Positions 1 through 10,546 of a stretch of 64,000 nt of DNA are shown here, one piece after another. The notes beneath the pieces were generated by a model, which searched no databases, was not told the DNA's origin, and saw nothing but the letters and a program-made list of their open reading frames with translations. This DNA comes from Chrysoperla carnea (lineage: Eukaryota > Arthropoda > Insecta > Neuroptera > Chrysopidae): contig NC_058342.1 of NCBI RefSeq assembly GCF_905475395.1, positions 28,926,640 through 28,990,639 on the forward strand, written 5' to 3'. How positions within the stretch are numbered: position 1 is the first letter of the stretch; every line of letters starts with the position of its first letter. The translations under genes were made by a program, and so were the position numbers.

Positions 1-767
1 TGATACCTGGACCGATTATTTATGGATATATTTACGATAGTGCATGTTTAGTATGGGATCAACGATGTAATAAACGTGGAAACTGTTGGTATTATGAACG
101 AGATCGTTTACGATGGACGTTAAATGTGACTGCTATGTGTAAGAATACTTAATTTTTCATTATTTATTAAGGACTTTGTGCTATATGAAATTGATTTCGA
201 TGTTAGAAAGGCTGCCACCATTTTGTTTTGTACTAGAATATCCTGTATTTTTCCGTGTGGCCAGTAAAAATATTCCAGTTAACGAAAATTACGAAATATT
301 TGATATTTGACCATTTTGGTAATCGAATAATCTCTCGTGAAGCACGCGTTAATTGAACTAACGCTTTTAACTGTCCTTTTTTTCTTTGAAAATATTTGAA
401 GATGAATAAAATTGTCATTGCAATCGAGGAATCTCTTAGATTAAAAAATGTTCCACAGAATGATCCCCCAACTGCAATGACAATCAAATTTTTTTACTTT
501 TTGGTTCATTTTTTGGCAGAGAAGTCGTGTTTTTTAATTATTATTCACTTTTGTTGAATATCCAAGACTGTGTCTCTTGTATCAATAAATGTTTTAATGA
601 AATATTTGTTTTAAATAGGTTTCACTACAATTGCTGTATATTTCGATTACTTAGTATGGAAACAGGGTAAAAATTTAGATTTATATGGTGATCTAGATCC
701 TAAACCAGAAAATACGACACAAACAGATGAAAAAGTAAAGACAGAAAAATCACCAACCAAAGAATAA
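1..767 (+). CDS. OATP/SLCO organic anion transporter, last two exons (5' partial)
   Basis: Two coding exons: 1-138 (reading frame from base 3) and 619-767, joined across a 480-base GT-AG intron (donor GTAAG at 139, acceptor AG at 617-618; a TGT Cys codon spans the junction). The visible residues begin IPGPIIYGYIYDSACLVW, continue with a Cys-rich stretch (RCNKRGNCWYYERDRLRW), then a membrane-like segment (FTTIAVYFDYLVWKQG) and a hydrophilic tail ending SPTKE. This is the usual C-terminal end of the organic anion transporting polypeptide family: the GP-x-x-x-G-x-x-x-D-x-x-C-x-x-W motif before the last transmembrane helix, then a short cytosolic tail. Members are plasma-membrane carriers with about 12 helices that take up amphipathic organic anions. 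The rest of the gene lies left of the window, so the paralogue cannot be named. The family call is firm; substrate is unknown. Confidence 0.88.
411..486. repeat. Hairpin repeat in OATP intron (copy 1)
   Basis: A roughly 70-base imperfect hairpin in the OATP intron: TCATTGCA at one end and TGCAATGA at the other, with a TTTTTTAATCT-type centre when read on the minus strand. The same unit, inverted, occurs at 11811-11876. Both copies can fold, and similarity fades outside the unit. Confidence 0.6.
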
Positions 768-833
768 AATTAGATTTAGCCATAAAAAACTTGGACATGT
801 TATTAAATGTATTATTAAATTGTTGTATTTGTA

Positions 834-839
834 AATAAA
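834..839 (+). promoter_or_regulatory. Polyadenylation signal of the OATP gene
   Basis: AATAAA lies 67 bases after the OATP stop codon, followed by a T-rich stretch. This fits a short 3' UTR ending near 855. Confidence 0.6.
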
Positions 840-2434
840 GATTTGTATTTGTTATATTTTTACTAAATTTTTATTTTACTAAATGATTATTCCTAAGCGA
901 TCCTTATAAACCTCCTTTAGCTCACGCCAGATTAAAAAAAAAAGAAGGTGGTATCCATGTGCCGTAGACGAAGGTGAATGATTGTGATTGACGAGGTGAA
1001 ATATTTTCACCCAAAATTTGGCTGTGTTATCAAGAGAATTGATTTTTTGAAATTCAAAATATTTAATTTTGCCCTAACACATCCAAATTATATCCAATTT
1101 TGATCAACCAAGTACGCAATCTGAAAATAATATATACCTAGTGTTTTTAGTGCTTTTAAAAGCGCTTATTTTTTATTTAAAACAATATTAATCATATTAG
1201 AAATTTTTTTAAACTGAAAATCTTAATTAATTGCTTTTAATATATTAAACTAGATTTCCTTATTGTTCGTATATTGCGATTTTCATGAAAAGAAATTGTT
1301 TTTAATAGCTAGACCAGCATTTATAGTTGAAATACTTCTAAATTCAGCAGGTTTCAACATTTTTATAAGACAAGAAGAAATTATTCATATGCATCATCTG
1401 CTTAACTGCGCAGCTTTATTATATAGTACTTAATTTCATATCCCATTAAGGCTAAAGCCCGTGAGGCCTGGGTTTAGGGCGACAAGTTTAGGTAATTTGA
1501 ACGAGAAGGGCACCAAAAGGATAGAATAAAATAGGGAGGATAAACACATATTTATGAGAAGGGTGTCAAAAAAAAACGGCGCCTCATATGGTGCCATCAC
1601 CATCAAATTTGCCATTGCCCATTTGATTCTATTAAGGGATTAAAAGAGTGAATTTCGAATTCTCAAATAAATATTCTGGAAACCTCAATGCACTAAATTG
1701 CGCAAATTGTTTTTCAGAGCTTTTCTCAAAAGCTATGAAAGATAGAATGTTTTCGATAGGTATGCGGCTTTAAGTTAATCTATAGTGCGTAATTTAATAC
1801 CAACCCTATCTGAAATTATTAAGAGGGTGAATTTCCGTGAGGTGAATGAGAGTGATTTTCCGAAATTTAGTTCCAACAGGTTTTTTACAACACTATAAAA
1901 GCAGGTTGAAAACTTGTAAGGAGCTACGAATAGTTGGATTATTGATCCTAACGTCATAAAAACTCGATAGTTTTAAAAGCATTATAAGGTAAAAAACGCA
2001 AAAAAATGGAATGATGGAATTTTGGCATGTACCTATTTTGGTCGCAAAACTTTGAAGTTTACCTTCAACACTGTCTTTACAGAGTATGTAGACTACTAAC
2101 ACATTCACTTGTATTATTTAAATTTTGCTTCACTTCAGACATTACATTGAGAGATTAACGTCTGATATGGAAAAACATACCATTTTAGAGCAATACCAAC
2201 AGTTTACGGCACAAATGGTCTTAAAATTAGATCCACTTTTCGATTTATCATAGTTATTAAAAATTATAAAAAACATATTGAGAACTTCTGATGTAGGTAC
2301 ATTTAAAGTAATACAATTATTAATTACCAAGAGTGCCCGCATTTTTGATAAAATTTTAATATATATACAGAAAAATCGTAACTTTCGCTTTAAATTCAAA
2401 TGTGTAGCACATCAATTCGATTCATAATTTTCAT
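840..2434. other. Intergenic DNA, no gene recognised
   Basis: AT-rich sequence between two + strand genes. Open frames here are short and have no recognisable domain. A slightly less AT-rich patch at about 1440-1640 resembles old repeat DNA, but I see no second copy in the window. Confidence 0.5.
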
Positions 2435-2440
2435 TCAGTG
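2435..2440 (+). promoter_or_regulatory. Possible initiator of the YGPP-protein gene
   Basis: TCAGTG resembles the arthropod initiator (TCAGT) and lies 21 bases before the ATG, which would leave a very short 5' UTR. There is no convincing TATA box 30 bases upstream, so this is tentative. Confidence 0.25.
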
Positions 2441-2460
2441 TTAGTGATCAGAAATACAAA

Positions 2461-3589
2461 ATGTATTTCATAATTATATTGTGTGTTTTTGGATTTTCCT
2501 CTCAAAATATTTATGGTAAGCTTACATTATTTTTATTTGTCCGAAAATTCAATTGACCTAATAAACATTTTTCTGGTAGGTCAAACGAACCATACATCAT
2601 ATCGTACCAGAAGAGATTATTCTCCTTGGAATACATACGGCAAACCAGATTATCATCAATATTACTCAAAACCAAAATGGAGTGTTCCTTATAATCCTGG
2701 ATGTGGTCCTATTGTTCCTAGTTACCCAATCCCTTCGCCTTATCCACCATATATTCCTCCAACTTATGGTCCTTCTTATAATCCACCAACCTCCTACGGT
2801 CCTCCAATACCATCTCCAAGCTCTCCTCCATCGTCTTATTATCCATATGATTCTCATTCCTATGATGGGGGATTACCTCCCCCAAAATTACCACCAACAT
2901 CTTACGACTTATACCCGGATGAAAACGGTACTACTACAACGCAACCAGATACAACAACACCTGACATAAATACAACTGACTATCCAACATATGCTCCACC
3001 GGACTTAACATCTCCATCGTTTCCAGGATATCACTATCCAAAACCCGCGAATCCTTATGAACCACCGAATCATTATGGACCTCTGTCTACGTATGGACCA
3101 CCTCCAACGAGCTACGGACCACCTCCATCGAGCTATGGACCGCCTCCATCAAATTATGGTCCACCTTTATCATTAGCGCATTTGAATCATTATCGCAAGT
3201 ATCCAAATTATTTTTGGCCACAGAATTATCAAAAACCTGACAACAATCAACAACAAATCGTTTATATTCAACAACCGAATATTTTACCAATTCTACCAAT
3301 ACCTCCGCCAAATCCGACTGGTGGTGGATTTTTACCGACGGGAGATGGATTGAACAAAATGTCAATGAAGAATACAACAGTACAACCGCTCGCCGAAGAT
3401 GATAATCAAATTGAAGTGTTAACACCGAAATCGGTGATTGAGAAATCGGATACCGAAATTATTGATTCGGATACTAAGAAAACCGATGAAAATAATATTG
3501 GGAATACATTTCAAACACAGCAGATAAATAAAAGTGAAAATCGGGATATGAAACAGTTTCCAATTTTCAATGCTACAAACCATAGTTAA
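2461..3589 (+). CDS. Secreted Pro/Tyr-rich protein with YGPP repeats
   Basis: Two exons, 2461-2515 and 2580-3589, joined across a 64-base intron (donor GTAAGC, acceptor TTTTTCTGGTAG; a Gly codon is split). The product has 354 residues. It starts [19 protein letters not shown], a good signal peptide; an in-frame TAA at 2425 supports this start. An RTRR sequence (residues 27-30) could be a furin-type cleavage site. Residues 60-220 are dense in Pro, Tyr, Ser and Gly, with YGP units throughout and a run of four YGPP-type units at about 184-214. A Thr-rich stretch near residue 135 has NGT/NTT sequons. The last 100 residues are hydrophilic and rich in Asn, Asp, Lys and Glu. There is only one Cys after the signal peptide. 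Such composition occurs in insect cuticle, chorion and other extracellular matrix proteins, but no named domain is visible. A longer open frame running upstream through the intron is probably spurious. Confidence 0.8.
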
Positions 3590-3713
3590 GTGAATTTTAG
3601 AATTTTCTAATTTACAATTTTTTTGTATGTAATCCTTGTTAGTTTAGTGTAATATAATTTTTGCATTTGGGATCCGAATTTCAAAAACTTCTATAGTCAT
3701 AGTCAGGATTGGA

Positions 3714-3719
3714 AATAAA
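3714..3719 (+). promoter_or_regulatory. Polyadenylation signal of the YGPP-protein gene
   Basis: AATAAA lies about 125 bases after the stop codon. A second AATAAA at 3762-3767 could act as an alternative. Confidence 0.5.
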
Positions 3720-3767
3720 ATCTAGTTTATTGAATTTTCGGTTTCCAATAGATGAAGTAGAAATAAA

Positions 3768-4750
3768 ACGAAAACATGTTCGGGTCATTTTCTTTCGATT
3801 TAATGTGTAATTCTAAAATGGTTGTTTTATAAAATCTTTATTGCATAAAATTAACCAACGATTTCAAATAATTCATCAAAACGCAGCAGTAACTTGCTCA
3901 TTCTTCAAAATAAACTAATGTGGCTTTTTAAATTTAAAGCATTTTAAATTTAATAATGTTTAAAAAGTTTTCGACTAGGATAATCGAAATCTGCAAGTCT
4001 TTATACTTTAAAAGAATAAATTGAAATGTAACATTTTAATTAGGTATCAGTACTGAAATATGTCACTGGATTTACGCTCCGTTTCTACAGTTTTTTGAGG
4101 TCATATTAATTCCATTTGCATAAGTTATACAATATTCTCGTTAATTAATAAATTCGTTAATTCGCAATTAATTTTAAATATGATATACATTCATTATATA
4201 ATCGGGTTTTCATGAGATCGTGATTTTATACCTATATGCACCTGAAATATAGCTATGACCCATTTTCCTCTTTTCTAGATAAATAATAAAAAATTCTTTC
4301 AACATACGACTGTACTTAGCTATGGATTTCTATGGACATAAAAAGTACAATTTAAATTTTTTTAAACACTAGATCTAATGATATATATTCTTAGAGTAAG
4401 GAGTAATTAATATCCCCATGGAGTGTAATATCCCATAATGTAATGCGTTATTTACTAAATATTTAATATTGGTTTGTTTCTTAGTGAGTAATTTCATTAT
4501 ATTTTCATAGATAGCGTTAATCATATTAATTAATTTTATATATTTTTTTTAAATAAATTTTTTGTTAAATGGTTAAAAACGAGTTTAATTTTTATACATT
4601 TTTAAGGGTTGAAGAGAGCAATTTGTTTTCTTACTATTTTGGATGTTGAATCCTCTGTAAACATTTTTTCATAGGTGAGTATGTCTTCTAAAAGACATCA
4701 TTAATCAGCCCATCAACATAGGATGCCAAGTTCAATCGGTAAGAATTGTT
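3768..4750. other. Intergenic DNA, nothing recognised
   Basis: AT-rich non-coding sequence after the YGPP-protein gene. I see no open frame with a recognisable domain and no repeat with another copy in the window. Confidence 0.5.
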
Positions 4751-5075
4751 TTATTATGTTATTATGCTACTTTTAATATATTAATGTAAGAAAATTGCCT
4801 ATATTTCAAAAATTTTTAGATTTTTAGAAAAATTACCTGCATATTCAAAGTTCCATAAGTCTTCTATGTGGCGTGTGCTTAAGAGTAAGGCAGGTGCAAG
4901 CTTGGTGATGGATTTTCGGACCATCTAGTATGATTATATATAAAAATAATTTTACCCTTTTAGGGCTATTTTGAATCCAGCAAAAAACGGGACACCGAAC
5001 TTTTAACAAATTTTCGTTATTTGATCAATATAGGCAATTTTTTTACACTTATATAAGTAGCATAATAACATTATA
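4751..5075. repeat. Foldback element (MITE-like)
   Basis: The left arm (4751-4805) and right arm (5027-5075) are inverted copies of each other: both carry TGTTATTATGCTACTT and AAAATTGCCTATATT in matching order on opposite strands. The 220-base centre is unrelated. This looks like a non-autonomous DNA transposon; no transposase is present. Confidence 0.65.
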
Positions 5076-7660
5076 GAATCATTGGTCTTATTTCATTTAT
5101 AAATATGTTTTTTTTTTTTTATAACGAAAACAATAATTTTCGACTTTCATATTATTTTTCTTCGGTAGTGATGAAAACTATCTTGATAAAACTTACGTTG
5201 TTACATATTTCTGTCGATGCTTTAGTTGATAATTCTAGTCCGGTTAAAAAAAAGACCCCGCACTTATTGAAAATTTCGATCTAATTGAAAATATAATGAG
5301 TAGATAAAAATCCCCACAAAGCTCTAAAAATTCGAGTTTTTGTTTTTTGTGATATGGGACTCAAAGTTTCAAATGTAAACAAATAAGAAGTGAAGTGCAA
5401 GTTGAACGCGCTTGGAGAGGGTGTCGGGAATCCAGGAATTCAGGAATCATATCATAGCCTTTGTAGATCTGGCGCAGATTTGTTTGATGTGACGAAAAAA
5501 GTATATATGGTACTGCACTCAATTGGTACAAGGTCTCATATTATTTCCCACAATTTTAACCCAGTAATTTTGAATGTTTAAAATTAAAAAATGCCAGAAA
5601 TCGACAACCAGTCTTCAGTATTCTTCAAGATACTCTCATTTCAATACATATACTGACTAAAAAATTACAATATTTGTCGAAGAACTACGAAATCATTCGA
5701 AGTACATTTGACTTTATACAATACATTTTCTTCTGTATGTGTGCAGGATATAAAAATGTGGTCTCCGTACATCTACGTACTAAAAAGGTTGTTTGATATC
5801 TGCAGCTTTCATCATTTATAAACACTATAGCATAGGTTACAAGACAATTAGTAATTGTCTTGTATAGCTTTAAAGTTCGTTTTAAGTGCATTGTTGAAAA
5901 TCAAACCTCGTTACAGGTCGTGCATTAAACAATGGAAATTGTGAACGTAATCAAATGAGCATGTCTAAATATTAAGTTTCCATTTTTTTTGTTGTTGCTG
6001 TTGTACAATACAGGGACGTAATCAATTTCCGCTCTCACTAACTAAAGGGGTAAAGTTAAATAGTTCAAAGTAGCGAGATGTCGAAAATTTCTTCGTTTGT
6101 AGAACTATCCATTTACTCCCTAGAGCATTATGAAAGAATTAGGGTACCGGAAATTAAGATGTAACGTCATGATGATGCTTGACTCTTGCTTTGAGCGTCA
6201 AATTAAGATTCCACATATTTGAAAAAAATTGAATTATTACCACCGTCAAACTGAAAAATAAGCAACAAAAAAAGTTTGTCAATATCGAAAGTCTATGTTT
6301 CGAGATATTCATACTATAAGTAATTACCTAATTTCATCAATAGTTGAATATAAATTTATTTATTAGCCAGTAGCCCACTGTCGAAATCAATCCTGGGAAT
6401 AAAAAGCTAATCTATGTTTAGCTTTTTACGATGTGACGCTGCTAGTTTTTTCCCAGATGGCAACACGGTCTAAACTACCACGTGACTTTCGAAGAAGCGT
6501 CGGCATGAAAATACACTAGGGTTGCCACCTGCTCGAGTCTTGCCGGGCGGCCAAGTTTTTGAAAATTTTGCCGGATCACTGAATGATTAGGGTCGAAAAA
6601 GCAAAAATTAGCCTTATGATTGCTGAATCGCCACCACGATAGATTTGACCTCAGCAACTAGATTAGTGAGAATTGATTTTGTTCATGATTTTAGTGTTTA
6701 TAGGACTTTTCATCTTATTTTGTTGGTATCACGATAAGAAGTCAGTTTTAAAATTTTTATATGCGTTCTATTTGAGTCACGTTCGTTCAGAATTTTCATG
6801 GTTGTCCGTTTTGTTCGACTCATGTTTGTGTAAATTTGTTATGTCTGTACTTTGTGATGAACTGTCAATAGATACTTAAGGATTAATGCCAAAACAAACC
6901 GATTGATAGTTTTCGTGCAAAATGATGGACAAAATGTACAAATTTCTAATATATTTATAATACTTCATACTTATATTTGATGTAGTCGAAATAAATTAAA
7001 TATGACGAAATTTTACTTTTTTGAATTTCTTTCTTCTCACGGCAATAACGCACCTACCCCCCCCCCCCCCGAACACCATCTTCATAATGTGCCGTGCAAG
7101 AGACCTGGCCGGTGTCAAATCTAAAATAAACCTTTTGAATGCAAACTAGCGCCTCCTCTACTCTTTATTATATACGCTACTGTTTTTATAAACAAAGTAT
7201 TACGATACTAACCGTATTTTTTATAGTAAAAATCTCTTGTTACCGTCAGACAAATGATTAAAAAAAAAAATAACAACTGCTATTTTACGTTTACATTTAA
7301 CAATTTTGAAAATATGATATCTTTTTATAGAATTTTTTTATTATTATTATTTAATTTTAATAACAATAGTATCATAATCGACCCGCACATTTATTTATAC
7401 AAAAAAATTATAGGGAAAGTTTTTTGTTTTTATATATAGAAGCGGAATTATCAACTTACTTTTGTTTTTAATTAATTGTTAAATATATGAAATCAATTGA
7501 TTTTAGAACAAATGCAAGGATATTGAAACATTATTCACAGTTTGTTCTGCATATCCAATTAATTTTTGGGGGATTTTTGCAAATTCAAAGATAACTATTA
7601 GTTGTTGTTAAAATCACCATCATATCTGTTACATCCATCGAAATATATACAATTTCATTT
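5076..7660. other. Intergenic DNA with minor repeats
   Basis: No gene recognised. A run of 14 C lies at 7057-7070. The patch at 6511-6590 (GGTTGCCACCTGCTCGAGTC, then TTTTGCCGGA) resembles 17955-18010 and is probably a decayed transposon end. Open frames of 60-70 codons here show no domain or codon pattern worth calling. Confidence 0.45.
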
Positions 7661-8187
7661 GATTGTAAACCTACAGTATTGTAAAAAAAAGTTTTGGTTT
7701 ATTGCACGGTACACACATATAAACAAAATACATGTTTTGCAGTCAAGTAATGAATTATTTTTGGCTTTACAATACAACGCAACTACAAAAATATATCATA
7801 TATTGTGTGCAAGTGATGCTTATAAATTTGATAATATAAATATCGCTCTTCAATCATTAATAAACTAACTTTAGTCGTCTCTGTTCATCAAATGATGGAT
7901 CTTCGATGAACTCATAATTAAATTAACCTTATATTTTGATGGCATTAACCTTATAAACTACAAGATTGTCTAAATATTTTAGATGGTTTTTTATCACACT
8001 CTCTAGATTTTTAAGGATAACTTATATGATTCATCATTTTGTCAACCAACTTTGAACGATAAAATTGTAATAAAAAGCCCGATGACCTAGGCATTTTTTG
8101 TGGTTTTTGGAAACTTTGTTTATAAAAAAATGTATTTATAAAGTTTTATTGAAATTCCCAGTATTATCCAATCCTTGCATATCTCCA
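7661..8187 (+). repeat. Family C repeat, copy 1
   Basis: About 530 bases from GATTGTAAACCTACAG to CCTTGCATATCTCC. Other copies lie at 18039-18594 (inverted), 22203-22763, 46211-46752 and 63806-64000 (inverted). It is non-coding. In this copy the flanking TTAA sites have decayed. Confidence 0.85.
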
Positions 8188-8805
8188 TAAAGAAACTCCT
8201 ACAAAATAGGAAAGAAATTTCCAATTTTACAGTTTGAGTAATACTATGCAGGTGCAAAAATCCCTAAAAATAAAAAAATAAAAACATTATGTTTCGATCT
8301 AAACAAAAAGGTGAGGTAATTTTCAGACAGAATAGGCACTTCTTAGGTACTATCTGAACTTACATGCAAATTTTCAACCCTTTCCCCCAATTTAGACGGG
8401 CTGTAAAGATGACTACGAACCCTAAAAGGTTGAAAAATGCAGAGGTCAAGTTTTCTTGAAACATAGCAAATAATCTCTCCGAAACTGAGATCAAATTTTG
8501 ACTTCAATTTTATAAAAAACTACATTTTTCAGCTTTTTAAGGGCCTTTAGTATCTCTACAGCTCCTCCAAAATTTGGATAGAGGGTTGAAAATTTGAATG
8601 CAATTTCAGATAGTACCTAAAAAGTGCCTGGTAATTACCCTACCTCTTAAGGGCCTGAAAATTACCCTAAGAAGGGCCTGGAAATTACCTTACCTCTTTT
8701 CTAGATTGAAACGTAATTTTTTTTGGAATTTTTAGAGATTCTTGCACGTATATAGTCCACTCAAACTCTAGAATTGGAAAGTTTTTTCCTGTTTTATCGG
8801 GGGTT
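8188..8805. repeat. Large imperfect palindrome of about 620 bases
   Basis: The left arm (8188-8480) reads nearly the same as the reverse complement of 8500-8805: CCAATT, AGTTTGAGT, TGCAxGTGCAA, GTxAGGTAATTT, TTAGGTACTATCTGAA and TTTTCAACCCT occur in order in both. Part of one arm is duplicated internally (repeats of GGGCCTGxAAATTACC). It abuts family C copy 1 directly. This looks like an old foldback transposon. Confidence 0.75.
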
Positions 8806-9481
8806 TTTAAAATTTTCTATATTTCGATGGATGCAAAAGGTAAGGTAGTGATTTTTAACCACTCATCATTCAGACTTAAAAAATTAAAATCGGTGCATCC
8901 GTTTAGTTGCTACGTTGCCTCAACCAGATACACAGATACACATATTAAATTTATAACACTACTTTTCTGGTTTGGTCGGGCGTTAAAAAAAGAGTGGCAT
9001 TATTCATTTTCTCAGAAATACGCCACTGGACGAAACATAAATTGTAAATTAATCTATGAAAAGTGTCGTTAAAAATTTTTCATAAATAAACACATTTGCA
9101 TTTATTTTTAAAACTATTAAAGAGACATATGGTTTGATTTTATTTTTTTCTGTAACAATTTTCAAAAATAAATTCTTATTTTTTGATATTTTTAAACTCT
9201 TTTTTTCTCCAAGTGTCTATTTTTGGAGTATTTAACCGCAAACAATATTTTTTTAATGATGATTTCATATATCATGAAATTAAGAATGCATTTAAAGGAT
9301 GCATAATCCCTTGAAGTTTCAAAAATATTACTGCTGTATATTTGTTAATGGCAGAATCGGATCGAACTTAGCGTCGCCTGTAGCCAAAGTGAAAACTGCT
9401 ACCCCATTTTCGAAATTTTACTTAAAATAAATTAGATACTAAGAGCATGGAAACGATCGTCAAATTTCATTAAAAAAAATC
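8806..9481. other. Intergenic DNA with a family D fragment
   Basis: Positions 8860-8990 resemble family D (a CGGTGCATCCGTTTAG-type motif, then dispersed ACAGATACACA and a TTGGTCGGGCGTTAAAAA end). The rest is AT-rich with no recognisable feature. Confidence 0.4.
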
Positions 9482-10024
9482 TAGTATATTAAGTTTAGTC
9501 CCAAGTTTGTAACGCTTAAAAATATTGATGCTGCGAAAAAAATTTTGGTATAGGTGTTCATAGAATCATCTAATTAGTTCATTTCCGGCTGTCCGTCCGC
9601 CCGTCCGTCCGACCGTCTGTGGACACGATAACTCAAAAACGAAAAAAGATATCAAGCTGAAACTTTTACAGCGTACTCGGGACGTAAAAAGTGAGGTCAA
9701 GTTGGTAAATGAGCATCATAGGTCAATTGGGCCTTGGGTCCGTAAGATCCATCTTGTAAACCGTTAGATATAAAACAAAAGTTTAAATGTAAAAAATGTT
9801 CCTTATCAAAAATTAAAGAACTTTTGTTTGAAACATTTTTTCGTAAACATCACTGTTTACCCGTGAGGACGCCAATTAGGCGGAAATTTTATAATATGTA
9901 CTATACTTGATTATCAGTTATGTATGTGTCACATTTTTGTATGTGTTATGTGATAAAGAAATCATCACTGACTATGCATGGTATTTCAACAATTAACTCA
10001 GTCAATTGTTTTTTTTCACTTGTT
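9482..10024 (+). repeat. Family A repeat, copy 1 (Helentron-like non-autonomous element)
   Basis: It runs from TTAAGTTTAGTCCCAAGTTT through TTCCGGCTGTCCGTCCGCC (a GTCY-type microsatellite) and GATAACTCAAAAACGAAAA to the terminal CAATTGTT...TTTTCACTTGTT. Near the 3' end, ATTAACTCAGTCAATTG can form a hairpin. Copies recur about every few kilobases in the window. No protein is encoded. Confidence 0.85.
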
Positions 10025-10293
10025 CTATTTGATTATTTCAGCAATAATAATTTAAGTTGATTAGTTAATATTTATAGGCAAATATTAATACATTTATGTA
10101 TTAAATCATGTATAAAATGTTATTTAATTATTGAATTTTGAAAATTTTTTACTACAAATTATTGGATGCCATTTAAATATAATTATATAATGTTCATTGA
10201 TGGATTGATAATGAATATTAATGGTTATCCGTACTATGAAAACTCGGGAAAATGTTTAAGTTATATAGAGAAACAGCCAAACAGGAATTTTAG

Positions 10294-10546
10294 CTTAGGT
10301 TAGGTTATATTAGCATTGTGATACTATATATGTGTTTTACCACCTTTCCGCTGACAATTTCATTTATCAGCTCCTTAATTTCAGAGGCTGAGTGCACCTC
10401 CTTCATGCAAATACCATGCACTACACCAGCCCAACACAACTATTAATTAAATTAATTTTGTTGCGACGGCGGGAATCGAACCCGCTACCCTAAGCATACT
10501 GCGAACGGAATTGGTTGCGCCTTAACCAACTGGGCTAATAGCGCTC
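10294..10546 (-). mobile_element. SINE-1 copy a
   Basis: Read on the minus strand it starts with a tRNA-like head (A box TAGCCCAGTTGG, B box GGTTCGATTCC), then a shared body (GGGCTGGTGTAGTGCA, GGTGCACTCAGCCTCTGAAA) and a tail ending in CTAACCTAA. This copy lacks about 35 bases of the body before the tail. It would have been transcribed by RNA polymerase III and mobilised by a LINE reverse transcriptase. Confidence 0.88.

Noticed and set aside
2483..2579. Longer N-terminus of the YGPP protein starting at 2483
   Set aside because: It would read through a 64-base intron; the spliced form from 2461 gives a clean signal peptide and good splice sites.
10460..10540. tRNA gene (tRNA-like A and B boxes)
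   Set aside because: The same sequence recurs five times with a common body and tail and does not fold as a complete tRNA; it is the head of SINE-1.
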